From the NCBI GenBank assembly GCA_902768605.1, contig CACXLY010000028.1, positions 1 to 64,000 of the forward strand: a stretch of DNA of 64,000 nt, given 5' to 3'. This DNA is from an uncultured Bacteroidales bacterium. GTDB taxonomy: Bacteria > Bacteroidota > Bacteroidia > Bacteroidales > Bacteroidaceae. Shown here piece after piece: positions 6,732 through 14,560 of this stretch. A program made the translations under genes and the position numbers. The notes beneath the pieces are model-generated. The model ran no database searches. It was given only the letters and a program-made list of their open reading frames with translations, and had not been told where the DNA came from. Every line of letters starts with the position of its first letter. The first letter of the stretch is position 1.

Positions 6732-8755
6732 GATAATATCTTCTTTACCTGATTATATACATTTTCTGCTGTGAAGCCGAGTTTCTCGTCGAGCACTTTG
6801 TATGGAGCGGAGAAGCCGAAGCTTTCAAGGCCCCAAATGGTGCTGCTTGGATGAGCTCCGATGAGGAAGCTTTGCAGGTTGACGGGCAGACCGGCTGTCA
6901 GGCCGAAGACTTTTGCTCCTTCAGGCACTACGCTCTTCTGATAAGCGATAGGCTGATTGCGGAAGAGGCCCTCGCTCGGGACATCTACTATGCGAACCTT
7001 GTAGCCGTCCCCCCGAAGGAGACTTGCTCCTGCCACGAGGGTGCTGACTTCCGAACCCGTTGCTACCAGAACCACATCGGGATTCTCGTCGCTTCCTGCC
7101 ACGATGTAGCCGCCCTTGCGAGCCTGTTCGTAGTCGTTGCCTTCGGGCAGGTTCTCGATGTTCTGACGACTGAGGATAAGGGCAGTAGGTGAGCCGGTAT
7201 TCTCCATCGCCATCGCCCAAGCCGTAGTGGTCTCCTTGGCATCTGCAGGTCTGAGGACAAGCACAGAGTTCTTGCCGCTGTGGTTCTTCAGCTTCTCCAT
7301 CAAGCGGATTTGCGCTTCCTGCTCGACGGGTTCGTGCGTCGGACCATCCTCGCCGACACGGAAAGCGTCGTGCGTCCAGATGAACTTCACGGGCACTTGC
7401 ATCAGGGCAGCCATACGGACGGCGGGCTTCATGTAATCGGAGAAGACGAAGAACGTGCCGCAAGCCGTTACCACGCCGCCATGAAGCATCATGCCGATGC
7501 AGCAGCAAGCCATCGTCAACTCGGCAACACCAGCTTGCAGGAAGTTTCCGCCGTAGTTGTTGCGAGAGATGACAGTCGCGCCACCTTTCAGGAAGCCGTC
7601 CGTCTTGTCGGAGTTGCTGAGGTCGGCCGAGCTGACAATCATATTGGGCACCTGCTTTGCGAGGAGCGCGAGGCAAGTGGCTGAGGCGTTGCGGGTTGCG
7701 TCATTCGGCTTTTGCTCGACGCTCTCCCAGGCTATCTTCGGCAGCTTACCTGCAAACCAGTCTTTGAGCTGAGCCGCCTTGTCGGCGTTCTGCTTTGCCC
7801 AGGCCTCTTCCTCTTCATATCGAGCGGCAGCAATTCCTTCCAGTTCTTTGAGGCGAGCCTCGTAGAGTGCTTTCACTTCGGGGAAGATGACGAAAGGCTC
7901 GTCGGGATTGCCACCGAGGTTTGTGATGGTGTTGCGGAAAGCATCGCCGCCAAGCGGGGCACCATGCGTCTTGCAGTTGCGTTCGTAGCTGCTGCCGTCG
8001 TCCTTGAGCGCGCCTTTGCCCATGATGCAATGGCCGATGATGAGTGTCGGCTTGCCTTCCACGGCTTTTGCCTTGTCGAGCGCCCCTCGGATTTGCTCCA
8101 CGTCGTTGCCGTTGATGTCAATCACTTCCCAGCCAAGCGCACGATATCTCATCGCCACGTCTTCGCAAGTCACCACTTTAGTCTCTGTCGAAAGCTGTAT
8201 GTCGTTGGAGTCATAGAACATGACAAAATTGTCGAGCCCTAAGTTGCCGGCGATGCGGGCAGCCCCGAGGCTTACTTCTTCCTGAATGCCGCCGTCGCTG
8301 ATGTAGGCGTAGATGGTCTCTTTCTTGAAGGTCGGGTTGCCTGTTTTCGCATAAAGGAACTTCGCGGCGATGGCAGCACCGACGGCATAGGCGTGGCCTT
8401 GGCCGAGGGGACCGCTGCTGTTCTCGATGCCGCGCTCATAGCAGACTTCGGGATGGCCCGGAGTAGGGGAACCCCATTGACGAAGCTGCTGTATCTCGTC
8501 GAGCGAGAACTTTCCCGTGAGCGTCAGCTCCGCATAGAGCATCGGCGCCATGTGTCCGGGGTCGAGGAAGAAGCGGTCGCGACCTTCCCAAGTAGGATTC
8601 TTTGGGTCGAACTGCAGGTATTCGCTGTAAAGTACGTTGATGAAGTCGGCACCGCCCATCGCTCCGCCGGGGTGACCACTCTTTGCTTTCTCTACCATCG
8701 AAGCTGCCAGTATGCGGATGTTGTTGGCAGCGCGGGTCATAATATCATTAGCCAT
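6728..8755 (-). CDS. tkt: Transketolase
   Basis: Thiamine-diphosphate enzyme moving two-carbon units between sugar phosphates in the pentose phosphate pathway. MANDIMTRAANNIRILAASM starts at 8755; the signatures are KSGHPGGAMGGAD (about 25), the ThDP/metal segment around SDGGIQEEVSLGA (about 160), the pyrimidine domain with FVFSDYMKPAVR and THDAFRVGEDGPTHEP (about 440-485), and a C-terminal domain with VATGSEV. The length, 675 residues, is normal. The longer upstream frame crosses the promoter and is rejected. First gene of a tkt-rpiB-DUF4419 unit with a clear -7 element at 8786. Confidence 0.96.
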   Translation of the reverse strand: MANDIMTRAANNIRILAASMVEKAKSGHPGGAMGGADFINVLYSEYLQFDPKNPTWEGRDRFFLDPGHMAPMLYAELTLTGKFSLDEIQQLRQWGSPTPGHPEVCYERGIENSSGPLGQGHAYAVGAAIAAKFLYAKTGNPTFKKETIYAYISDGGIQEEVSLGAARIAGNLGLDNFVMFYDSNDIQLSTETKVVTCEDVAMRYRALGWEVIDINGNDVEQIRGALDKAKAVEGKPTLIIGHCIMGKGALKDDGSSYERNCKTHGAPLGGDAFRNTITNLGGNPDEPFVIFPEVKALYEARLKELEGIAAARYEEEEAWAKQNADKAAQLKDWFAGKLPKIAWESVEQKPNDATRNASATCLALLAKQVPNMIVSSADLSNSDKTDGFLKGGATVISRNNYGGNFLQAGVAELTMACCCIGMMLHGGVVTACGTFFVFSDYMKPAVRMAALMQVPVKFIWTHDAFRVGEDGPTHEPVEQEAQIRLMEKLKNHSGKNSVLVLRPADAKETTTAWAMAMENTGSPTALILSRQNIENLPEGNDYEQARKGGYIVAGSDENPDVVLVATGSEVSTLVAGASLLRGDGYKVRIVDVPSEGLFRNQPIAYQKSVVPEGAKVFGLTAGLPVNLQSFLIGAHPSSTIWGLESFGFSAPYKVLDEKLGFTAENVYNQVKKILS

Positions 8756-8785
8756 AAACTTTAACTTTTTATAATTAATATGCCA

Positions 8786-8793
8786 CAAAGGTA
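8786..8793 (-). promoter_or_regulatory. -7 promoter element of tkt
   Basis: TACCTTTG on the minus strand, 30 bases before the tkt ATG. Confidence 0.6.
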
Positions 8794-9257
8794 CGAAAAA
8801 AAATGGAAGAATGAAAGAATGAAATCGACGAAAACATAAATTCATGTCCAATTCGTGAGATATTCATGGTATTTCCGTGTTTAAAGTTTTATCTTAAACA
8901 CAGAATTTCCATGTAAACCCCATGAATTATCATGCAATTGAAGTCTTCGGAGGTATTGTAGAACACGGATTTCAAGAATTATACGAATAAAGCACCGTGC
9001 TGATAAGATAAGGCAATAATATAGCAGTGGGCACAATGGAAGCCTGAAAGGCTGGAAAGGCCACAGACGGGGGTAGAACCCCCGTAACCAGTACGAGCGG
9101 TAAACGGAACCCTGAAAGGGTGGAGAGATTTCTGATGTTCTGTCGTGCTTTCAGCACTTAGTTGTTGCGATGTCATTGCCTAAGATAATCCCTCAAATCC
9201 GTCAGATCCGTTGTCGTTCAATTATGCCATTTACTCTTGTTCCTGAGGCATGGGCAA
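8794..9257. other. Intergenic region with many small hairpins
   Basis: No supportable gene. About 8860-8960 carries motifs like TTTCCGTGT and CATGAATTATCATG. From about 9035 to 9170 there is a run of short hairpins: GCCTGAAAGGC, ACGGGGGT-AGA-ACCCCCGT (perfect 8-bp stem), ACCCTGAAAGGGT and GTGCTTTCAGCAC. Such CCTGAAAGG hairpin clusters resemble dispersed REP-like elements seen in Bacteroidota and other phyla. Short frames through it on both strands are not credible proteins. Confidence 0.5.
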
Positions 9258-9428
9258 ACCCTTCACGAGGGAAAGTTAATTCCCACAGCAAGGAAAAGCG
9301 ATTCCCACAGCAAGGAAAAGCGATTCCCACAGCAAGGAAAAGCGATTCCCACAGCAAGGAAAAGCGATTCCCACAGCAAGGAAAGCAAATTCCCACAGCA
9401 GGGAAAAGCGGTTTCCTCGTGTGGGAAT
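9258..9428. repeat. 22-bp array B (TTCCCACAGCAAGG type)
   Basis: TTCCCACAGCA(A/G)GG starts at 9280, 9302, 9324, 9346, 9368 and 9390, all exactly 22 bases apart, with a degenerate unit TTCCTCGTGTGGGAA at about 9413. Upstream, CTTCACGAGGGAA (9261) is the approximate inverse of that last unit. The array lies between the nhaA stop and the tkt promoter region. Because 22 is not a multiple of 3 and the unit lacks stops in several frames, spurious open frames cross it. Confidence 0.9.
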
Positions 9429-9523
9429 TTCTAATCTTTAATCTTGAATCCTTAGTCTCGACATTCCTTAATCTCGTTGCTCGGGAATGCCGACTCCTAT
9501 TCCTTAATAATAATCACCAATTC

Positions 9524-10888
9524 TCAATCTAATACCTCTTCTTCTTCAGGTTGCACCTCTGGCAGGAACTTGTGAAGCATGAAACTGCCTATGATGGCGC
9601 TGCAAATCGTGCCACACAGGATGCCGAGTTTAGCATCGTTCAGCAAATCTGCATGTTCGGCTGACGAATAGCTCAAAGCAGCCATAAACATACTTACCGT
9701 GAAGCCTATGCCGCAAAGCATGCAGACGCTTGCAAACGCCTTCCAGCTTGTGTTTTCAGGCATTTGCATCAGTCCCAGCTTGATGCCGAGCCAAGAGAAG
9801 CTCAGCACGCCGCAGAACTTGCCTATCAGCAAGCCCAGGAAGACTGCAAGACCGACGCCCGAGAAGAGACTCATCATGCTCATCCCCTCGAGGTTGACAC
9901 CAGCATTTGCAAAGGCGAAGAGCGGGATGATATGGTAGTTGACGGGCATTTTCAGCACATCCTCCATGTCCTGAAGCGGGCTGACAAGATGGTCGGCAGC
10001 GGACTCCACGCCCTTCAGCATCGATATCTCCTCATCGCTCACCATGACAGGCTTGTTGCGGTCTTCGGGGCTGACTTCTGTCTCAGGGAAATGCTCTAAC
10101 ATGTGTCGGATGCGCTCCAAATAGAACTTCGTGCCCCTCGGTACATTGGCAGGGATGCAGAAGGCAAGTATCACGCCAGCCACCGTGGCATGTATGCCGC
10201 TGCCCAACATGAAGTACCACAGCAGGATACCCGTGTTGAAGTAGAAGGCTTTTGTGCGGATGCCTCGCCAGTTGCCTATGCAAAGCACGCCCACAATAAT
10301 TGCTGAGATGAAGAGATACAGGTAGTTGATGTGCTCGGTATAGCGTATGGCAATGACCAGAATGCCTCCCAAGTCGTCGGCGACGGCAAGGGCAGCAAGG
10401 AATATCTTCAAGCCAATGGGACAACGCCTCGAGAAGATGCTCAGACAGCCCAGCGAGAAGGCGATATCCGTAGCCATAGGAATCGCCATGCCTCGCTCCA
10501 TAACGGGGTTCTTTGGGCAAACCAGGAAGAAGACAATCACGGGCATAATCATGCCGCCGCAAGCCCCAATGACTGGCGCAAGAGCTTTCTTCCAGCTCGA
10601 CAACTCGCCGACGAGCAGTTCTCGCTTTATCTCGAGGCCGACTGTCAGGAAGAAGATTGCCATGAGGAAGTCGTTGATGAAGTCTCCCAGGGACATGGCA
10701 TGACCGTTGTGACTGAAGAGGTTGAAGCCGCCGAGGCTGAGGCTGACAGGCAACTCCCAGAACTTGCGGTAGAGGTCGCCCATGGGGCTGTTGGCAATGA
10801 TGAGTGCCGCAATGGTGGCTATAACAAGTAGTACGCTGCTGCTCACGTACTTACGTACCATACTAAAAAACGGATAATTGTATTCCAT
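9524..10888 (-). CDS. nhaA: Na+/H+ antiporter NhaA
   Basis: Inner-membrane electrogenic Na+/H+ antiporter controlling pH and sodium. From MEYNYPFF (10888) about twelve membrane helices are visible. FLTVGLEIKRELLVGEL is the classic helix II-III region, and ATDIAFSLGCLSIF plus AVADDLGGILVIAI contains the aspartate pair of the ion site. ANAGVNLEG lies in the later half. It has 454 residues, longer than the roughly 390 of E. coli NhaA, with extra residues between about 270 and 330 and an acidic C-terminus (EVQPEEEEVLD). The upstream frame extension crosses the promoter and is rejected. It appears monocistronic. Confidence 0.94.
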   Translation of the reverse strand: MEYNYPFFSMVRKYVSSSVLLVIATIAALIIANSPMGDLYRKFWELPVSLSLGGFNLFSHNGHAMSLGDFINDFLMAIFFLTVGLEIKRELLVGELSSWKKALAPVIGACGGMIMPVIVFFLVCPKNPVMERGMAIPMATDIAFSLGCLSIFSRRCPIGLKIFLAALAVADDLGGILVIAIRYTEHINYLYLFISAIIVGVLCIGNWRGIRTKAFYFNTGILLWYFMLGSGIHATVAGVILAFCIPANVPRGTKFYLERIRHMLEHFPETEVSPEDRNKPVMVSDEEISMLKGVESAADHLVSPLQDMEDVLKMPVNYHIIPLFAFANAGVNLEGMSMMSLFSGVGLAVFLGLLIGKFCGVLSFSWLGIKLGLMQMPENTSWKAFASVCMLCGIGFTVSMFMAALSYSSAEHADLLNDAKLGILCGTICSAIIGSFMLHKFLPEVQPEEEEVLD

Positions 10889-10915
10889 CTTTTCTTTTTT
10901 CTTTAAAAACATCTG

Positions 10916-10923
10916 CAAAGGTA
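10916..10923 (-). promoter_or_regulatory. -7 promoter element of nhaA
   Basis: TACCTTTG on the minus strand, 27 bases before the nhaA ATG. Confidence 0.6.
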
Positions 10924-11088
10924 CGACATTTAATTTAAAATTCAAAATTAAAAAATAAAAAATAATGAGGAAAAAAGAAATGGAGCGCGGACAAACCAAT
11001 CAAGTATAGAAGTAAAGCTAAGTTTCCAGATGTCCCGTGGATGATTTGCCGATACTTCAGCATGAGATAACAATTTCTTGCAGTTTCG

Positions 11089-11120
11089 TTTGTGCGAATG
11101 GAATAAAAATCGTATCTTTG
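11089..11120 (+). promoter_or_regulatory. Complete -33/-7 promoter upstream of the aldo/keto reductase
   Basis: TTTG (11089-11092) and TATCTTTG (11113-11120) are separated by 20 bases, matching the Bacteroidota primary-sigma promoter. The predicted leader is about 180 bases and contains repeats only. Confidence 0.6.
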
Positions 11121-11160
11121 CTGCACAGAAAGTAATATAAGCCCTGTAAATAGTAAAACA

Positions 11161-11302
11161 ACAGCCTCCTCCAGCCCCAAAAAGAAATGGCCTCAAACAA
11201 CAGCCTTCCTCTAGCTCCTCCAAAGGAGGGGGAAAATAAATAGTTAAATTACTAAATCGTAAATAAATCGTAAATCGTAAATTGTCAAATCGTAAATTAC
11301 AT
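11161..11302. repeat. CCTCCAAAGGAGG element followed by an AAATCGT array
   Basis: CTCCTCCAAAGGAGGGGG near 11214 is one of several copies of a G/C-rich palindromic element in this window (also near 23325, 25376, 32190 and inside uvrA). It is followed by repeated AAATCGT units up to the start codon of the next gene. The 415 bases between nhaA and this gene contain only these, two promoters and AT-rich simple sequence. Confidence 0.7.
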
Positions 11303-11303
11303 A

Positions 11304-12251
11304 ATGTTGCGTTACACAAAATTAGGCAGAACGGGATTAAAGATTTCCAACCTCAGCTTTGGTGCCTCATCGCTGGGTAGTGTGTTCCACGAAACAAAAG
11401 AGGCAGAGAGCATTAAGGCCGTCGAGACTGCCATCGAAGGTGGCATCAACTTCATCGACGTGAGCCCTTATTATGGTTACTACAAGGCAGAGACAGTTCT
11501 CGGGAAAGCCTTGAAGCAGATTCCTCGGGACAAGTACTTCCTCTCAACAAAGGTAGGCCGGTATGGGAAGGATGGTGTCAACTCTTGGGACTATTCTGCG
11601 CGGCGAGCCACAGAGAGTGTGTACCAAAGCATGGAGCGCCTTGGAGTAGATTATATCGACCTCATCAATGTGCACGACATTGAGTTTCAGGCCTCTTTGC
11701 CAGGCGGATTGCAAAAGGTAGTGGATGAGACGCTTCCTGCACTTGTGGAACTGAAGCAGAAGGGCGTGGTAGGGCATGTGGGCATTACTGACTTGCAGCT
11801 GGAAAACCTGCAGTGGGTGGTGGAGCATAGCGATGGAATGGTGGAGAGCATCCTGAACTTCTGCCATTATTGCCTGAACGATGACAAGTTGCTCGACTTC
11901 CTTGATTATTTCGAGAGCAAGGGCGTAGGCGTCATCAATGCCTCTCCCCTGAGCATGGGACTGCTTTCTTCTCGAGGCGCTCCCCAGTGGCATCCAGCTC
12001 CAAAGGCGTTGGCTGAGGCTTGTGCAAAGGCTGCAAAGCATTGTGCAGAAAGAGGCTATCCCATTGAGAAGCTGGCTGTTCAGTATGCTGTTAGTAATCC
12101 TCGAATTGCAGGCACCTTGTTCTCTTCGGCCAATCCCGTCAATGTTCAGCACAATATCAAATGGGCAAATGAAGAGCCCGACTGGCAACTCGTGAAAGAG
12201 GTGCAAGAGATAATTGGCAATCAAAAGCGCGTCAGTTGGTATAATACTTAA
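11304..12251 (+). CDS. Aldo/keto reductase, probable L-galactose dehydrogenase
   Basis: NAD(P)-dependent aldo/keto reductase of 315 residues. The start MLRYTKLGRTGLKISNLSFGAS is typical. The catalytic tetrad is recognisable: D in NFIDVSPYYG, Y in the same segment, K in FLSTKVGRYG, and H in INVHDIEF. The sequence resembles plant and Bacteroides L-galactose dehydrogenases and D-threo-aldose (fucose) dehydrogenases. Together with the lactonase-like amidohydrolase 27 bases downstream and the zinc dehydrogenase after it, oxidation of L-galactose or L-fucose to the lactone is the likeliest role. The pathway known from Bacteroides vulgatus supports this; the substrate is inferred. Confidence 0.8.
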   Translation: MLRYTKLGRTGLKISNLSFGASSLGSVFHETKEAESIKAVETAIEGGINFIDVSPYYGYYKAETVLGKALKQIPRDKYFLSTKVGRYGKDGVNSWDYSARRATESVYQSMERLGVDYIDLINVHDIEFQASLPGGLQKVVDETLPALVELKQKGVVGHVGITDLQLENLQWVVEHSDGMVESILNFCHYCLNDDKLLDFLDYFESKGVGVINASPLSMGLLSSRGAPQWHPAPKALAEACAKAAKHCAERGYPIEKLAVQYAVSNPRIAGTLFSSANPVNVQHNIKWANEEPDWQLVKEVQEIIGNQKRVSWYNT

Positions 12252-12278
12252 ATGTCAATCTTCAATCTATAATTTTCA

Positions 12279-13160
12279 ATGATTATCGATGCTCACAGTC
12301 ATCTTTGGCTTCGTCAGGACACTATGGTCGATGGCAAGCCAATTCGTTCGCTGAAGAATGGCAGAAGTATCTTTCTTGGCGAGGAGGTGCAGATGCTGCC
12401 GCCTTTCATGATAGACGGCGTGAACTCTGCCGAGGTCTTTCTCTCGAATATGGATTATGCGAGGGTAGGGGCTGCGGTTGTGGTACAGGAACTTATCGAC
12501 GGTAATCAGAACGACTATCTCACGAAGGTTCAGCAGCAATATCCCGACCGCTTCTTCTGCATGGGAATGGCTTGGAACTTGGACGAGGCAAGGGCAGTCC
12601 ATAAGGCAGGACTGAAGGGTATCGCTTTTCCTGGCCATCGCATGCACGAACCCTTGCAGAGCCTGATGCCTGTCTTCAAGATGATGGAGGCAGAGGGACT
12701 TGTCCTCTCGATGTGTCTGGGTGACGATGAACGGCAGATTGCAGAGATGCGAGAGGTGATTCAGGAGTGCCCAAAGCTGAAGGTAGCGATAGGACACTTC
12801 GGCATGGTGACGACGCCCTCGTTCAAGAGTCAGGTCATGCTGGCAAGGTGCGGCGAGAATGTGATGATAGAGTCGGGGGGCATCACATGGCTCTACAACT
12901 CCGAGTTCTATCCTTATCCTTCAGCCATCCAAAGCATCAAGCAAGCTGCCGAGTGGGTTGGCATGGACCGACTGATGTGGGGAAGCGATTACCCTCGCAC
13001 CATCACAGCAATAACTTACAGAATGTCATGCGATTTCGTCATGAAGACAAAAGAATTGGACGAACACGAAAAAGCAATGTTTCTTGGCGAGAATGCCAGA
13101 CAGTTCTATGGCTTCACCGACCTCCCAAAGTTACCATACATTAAGAATATGTCGGAGTGA
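12279..13160 (+). CDS. Amidohydrolase-family protein, probable sugar lactonase
   Basis: Amidohydrolase-superfamily TIM barrel of 293 residues. The N-terminal metal motif HSHLW (an HxH) is at residues 6-10, a later histidine lies in AIGHFGMVTTP, and WGSDYPRT near residue 236 supplies the conserved aspartate. Relatives include L-fucono- and L-galactono-lactonases and other small carboxylate or lactone hydrolases. Sitting between an aldose dehydrogenase and a polyol/aldonate dehydrogenase, it would open the lactone made by the first enzyme. Start MIIDAHSH is typical; the gene follows the reductase by 27 bases without its own promoter. Confidence 0.75.
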   Translation: MIIDAHSHLWLRQDTMVDGKPIRSLKNGRSIFLGEEVQMLPPFMIDGVNSAEVFLSNMDYARVGAAVVVQELIDGNQNDYLTKVQQQYPDRFFCMGMAWNLDEARAVHKAGLKGIAFPGHRMHEPLQSLMPVFKMMEAEGLVLSMCLGDDERQIAEMREVIQECPKLKVAIGHFGMVTTPSFKSQVMLARCGENVMIESGGITWLYNSEFYPYPSAIQSIKQAAEWVGMDRLMWGSDYPRTITAITYRMSCDFVMKTKELDEHEKAMFLGENARQFYGFTDLPKLPYIKNMSE

Positions 13161-13291
13161 AAATGAAGAATGAAGAATGAAGAATGAAGAGTGAAGAATT
13201 TGCTGCCGCCCTTAATTATGCTCCGCGACTACAATTGGGCCTCGGTGCTCGAGCATCCGAGAATTATGAACTATGAATTGAATTAACAATT
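13161..13291. repeat. 7-bp GAATGAA array and one copy of a 40-bp dispersed repeat
   Basis: GAAGAAT units repeat with a 7-bp period at about 13163-13199. At about 13219-13261 lies a sequence running from CTCCGCGACTACAATT to GAGCATCCGAG whose near-perfect reverse complement is at about 26042-26082. An ATTATGA-type array then leads into the next start codon. Confidence 0.7.
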
Positions 13292-14314
13292 ATGAATTAT
13301 ATAAAGGCAATACAGATTACCCACAATCAGGAATACAGAGTGATAGAACTTCCGCGGCCTGCAGTTGGCACGGGGGAAGTGCTTCTGAAGGTACAGTATG
13401 TCGGCTTCTGCGGTTCCGACATCAACACCTTCATGGGAAGAAACATGATGGCTTTGAACCCCGTGATACCAGGTCATGAGATTGGCGCTGTGATAGAAGA
13501 AGTAGGGGCCGAAGTGCCTGATTACTTGAAGCCTGGGATGGTGGTGACTTGCAATCCCTATACCAATTGCGGGCATTGCTCAAGCTGCAGAAACGGACGC
13601 GTGAATGCCTGTCAGTACAACGAGACATTGGGTGTTCAGCGCGATGGAGCCATGCGCGAATACATCGCTTTGCCTTGGCAGAAGATAATTCCTGCTGGCA
13701 CTCTCCCGGCCAAGACTTGTGCCCTGATAGAGCCCATGAGCGTAGGCTTCCATGCTGTGAGCCGCGGGCAAGTGACGGACAATGATGTGGTGATGGTGAT
13801 TGGTTGCGGCATGGTGGGACTGGGAGCCATCGTGCGAGCCTCACTTCGAGGTGCCACCGTGATTGCTGCTGACATTGACGACGAGAAACTGGCTCTGGCT
13901 AAGCAAATGGGAGCTGCTTACACCGTAAATACAAAACATGACTCTTCACTCTCCACTCTTCGCTCTTCCCTAAAAAATGAGGTTTCTGTCGTCATCGAGG
14001 CTGTGGGCTCTGTTCCCACCTATCAGATGGCAATAGAAGAAGTGGCTTTCACGGGTCGCGTGGTCTGCATAGGTTATGCCAAGAGCGAAGTGCTCCTGCA
14101 AACCCGTCTGTTTGTGCAAAAGGAACTTGATGTCCGAGGCTCTCGCAATGCCATGCCCGAGGACTTCAGGGCAGTCATCCGTTATCTGGAGCGCGGCACT
14201 TGTCCCACAGACAAACTGATAACTCGCATCATCAAGCCCGAAGAAGGCCTTGAAACCCTGAAATGGTGGAGCGAGAACCCGGGCAAGGTGTTCCGCATCC
14301 TCATGGAAATGTAG
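13292..14314 (+). CDS. Zinc-dependent dehydrogenase, L-galactonate dehydrogenase-like
   Basis: Medium-chain zinc alcohol dehydrogenase, 340 residues. Catalytic zinc ligands are in GFCGSDINTF and GHEIGAVIEE; the structural zinc cysteines lie in CNPYTNCGHCSSCRNGRVNAC; the nucleotide fold starts at MVIGCGMVGLGAI (about 168). It resembles the RspB/LgoD group that oxidises L-galactonate or related aldonates at C5. With the two preceding genes it would turn L-galactonate into tagaturonate. An odd segment (HDSSLSTLRSSLKNE, about residues 216-230) is encoded by a 7-bp CTCTTCA-type repeat and looks like an in-frame insertion. Confidence 0.8.
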   Translation: MNYIKAIQITHNQEYRVIELPRPAVGTGEVLLKVQYVGFCGSDINTFMGRNMMALNPVIPGHEIGAVIEEVGAEVPDYLKPGMVVTCNPYTNCGHCSSCRNGRVNACQYNETLGVQRDGAMREYIALPWQKIIPAGTLPAKTCALIEPMSVGFHAVSRGQVTDNDVVMVIGCGMVGLGAIVRASLRGATVIAADIDDEKLALAKQMGAAYTVNTKHDSSLSTLRSSLKNEVSVVIEAVGSVPTYQMAIEEVAFTGRVVCIGYAKSEVLLQTRLFVQKELDVRGSRNAMPEDFRAVIRYLERGTCPTDKLITRIIKPEEGLETLKWWSENPGKVFRILMEM

Positions 14315-14351
14315 TCACATCTTCTCTCCATTCATCTTAGGGAAAAGACAA

Positions 14352-14439
14352 AGCGTCGGTAAGAGCTCAGCGACACGTTGCCATACTGCCAGCGACACGT
14401 TAATTTGTCCATCGCGACACTTAGCGTCCGCTCGGCTGT
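14352..14439. repeat. 22-bp array C (CACGTT type)
   Basis: GACACGTT occurs with CACGTT at 14374 and 14396, then GACACTTA with CACTTA at 14418, each 22 bases apart; a degenerate unit (AGCGTCGG) begins at 14352. The array starts about 38 bases after the dehydrogenase stop. Confidence 0.75.
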
Positions 14440-14524
14440 GCTCTTTTCCTATATTATATAATAAGGAGAGAAGAATTAAGAGTTAATTTTTCATCGTTCA
14501 TTTCTCATTTATCATTTTTTGTTG

Positions 14525-14532
14525 TACCTTTG
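14525..14532 (+). promoter_or_regulatory. -7 promoter element of the leu operon
   Basis: TACCTTTG, 28 bases before the leuA ATG. The surrounding TTGTACCTTTGCCGCGCAAA is identical over 20 bases to the rplY promoter region on the other strand. The leader is too short for an attenuator. Confidence 0.65.
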
Positions 14533-14560
14533 CCGCGCAAATTGTAAATTATATTATGAT

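Noticed and set aside
9170..9532. Open frames across array B on both strands
   Set aside because: They are produced by the stop-free 22-bp unit read in successive frames; the residues repeat with the array and match no protein.
14533..14560. Leucine attenuator upstream of leuA
   Set aside because: Only 28 bases separate the -7 element and the ATG; no leader peptide or alternative hairpins fit.
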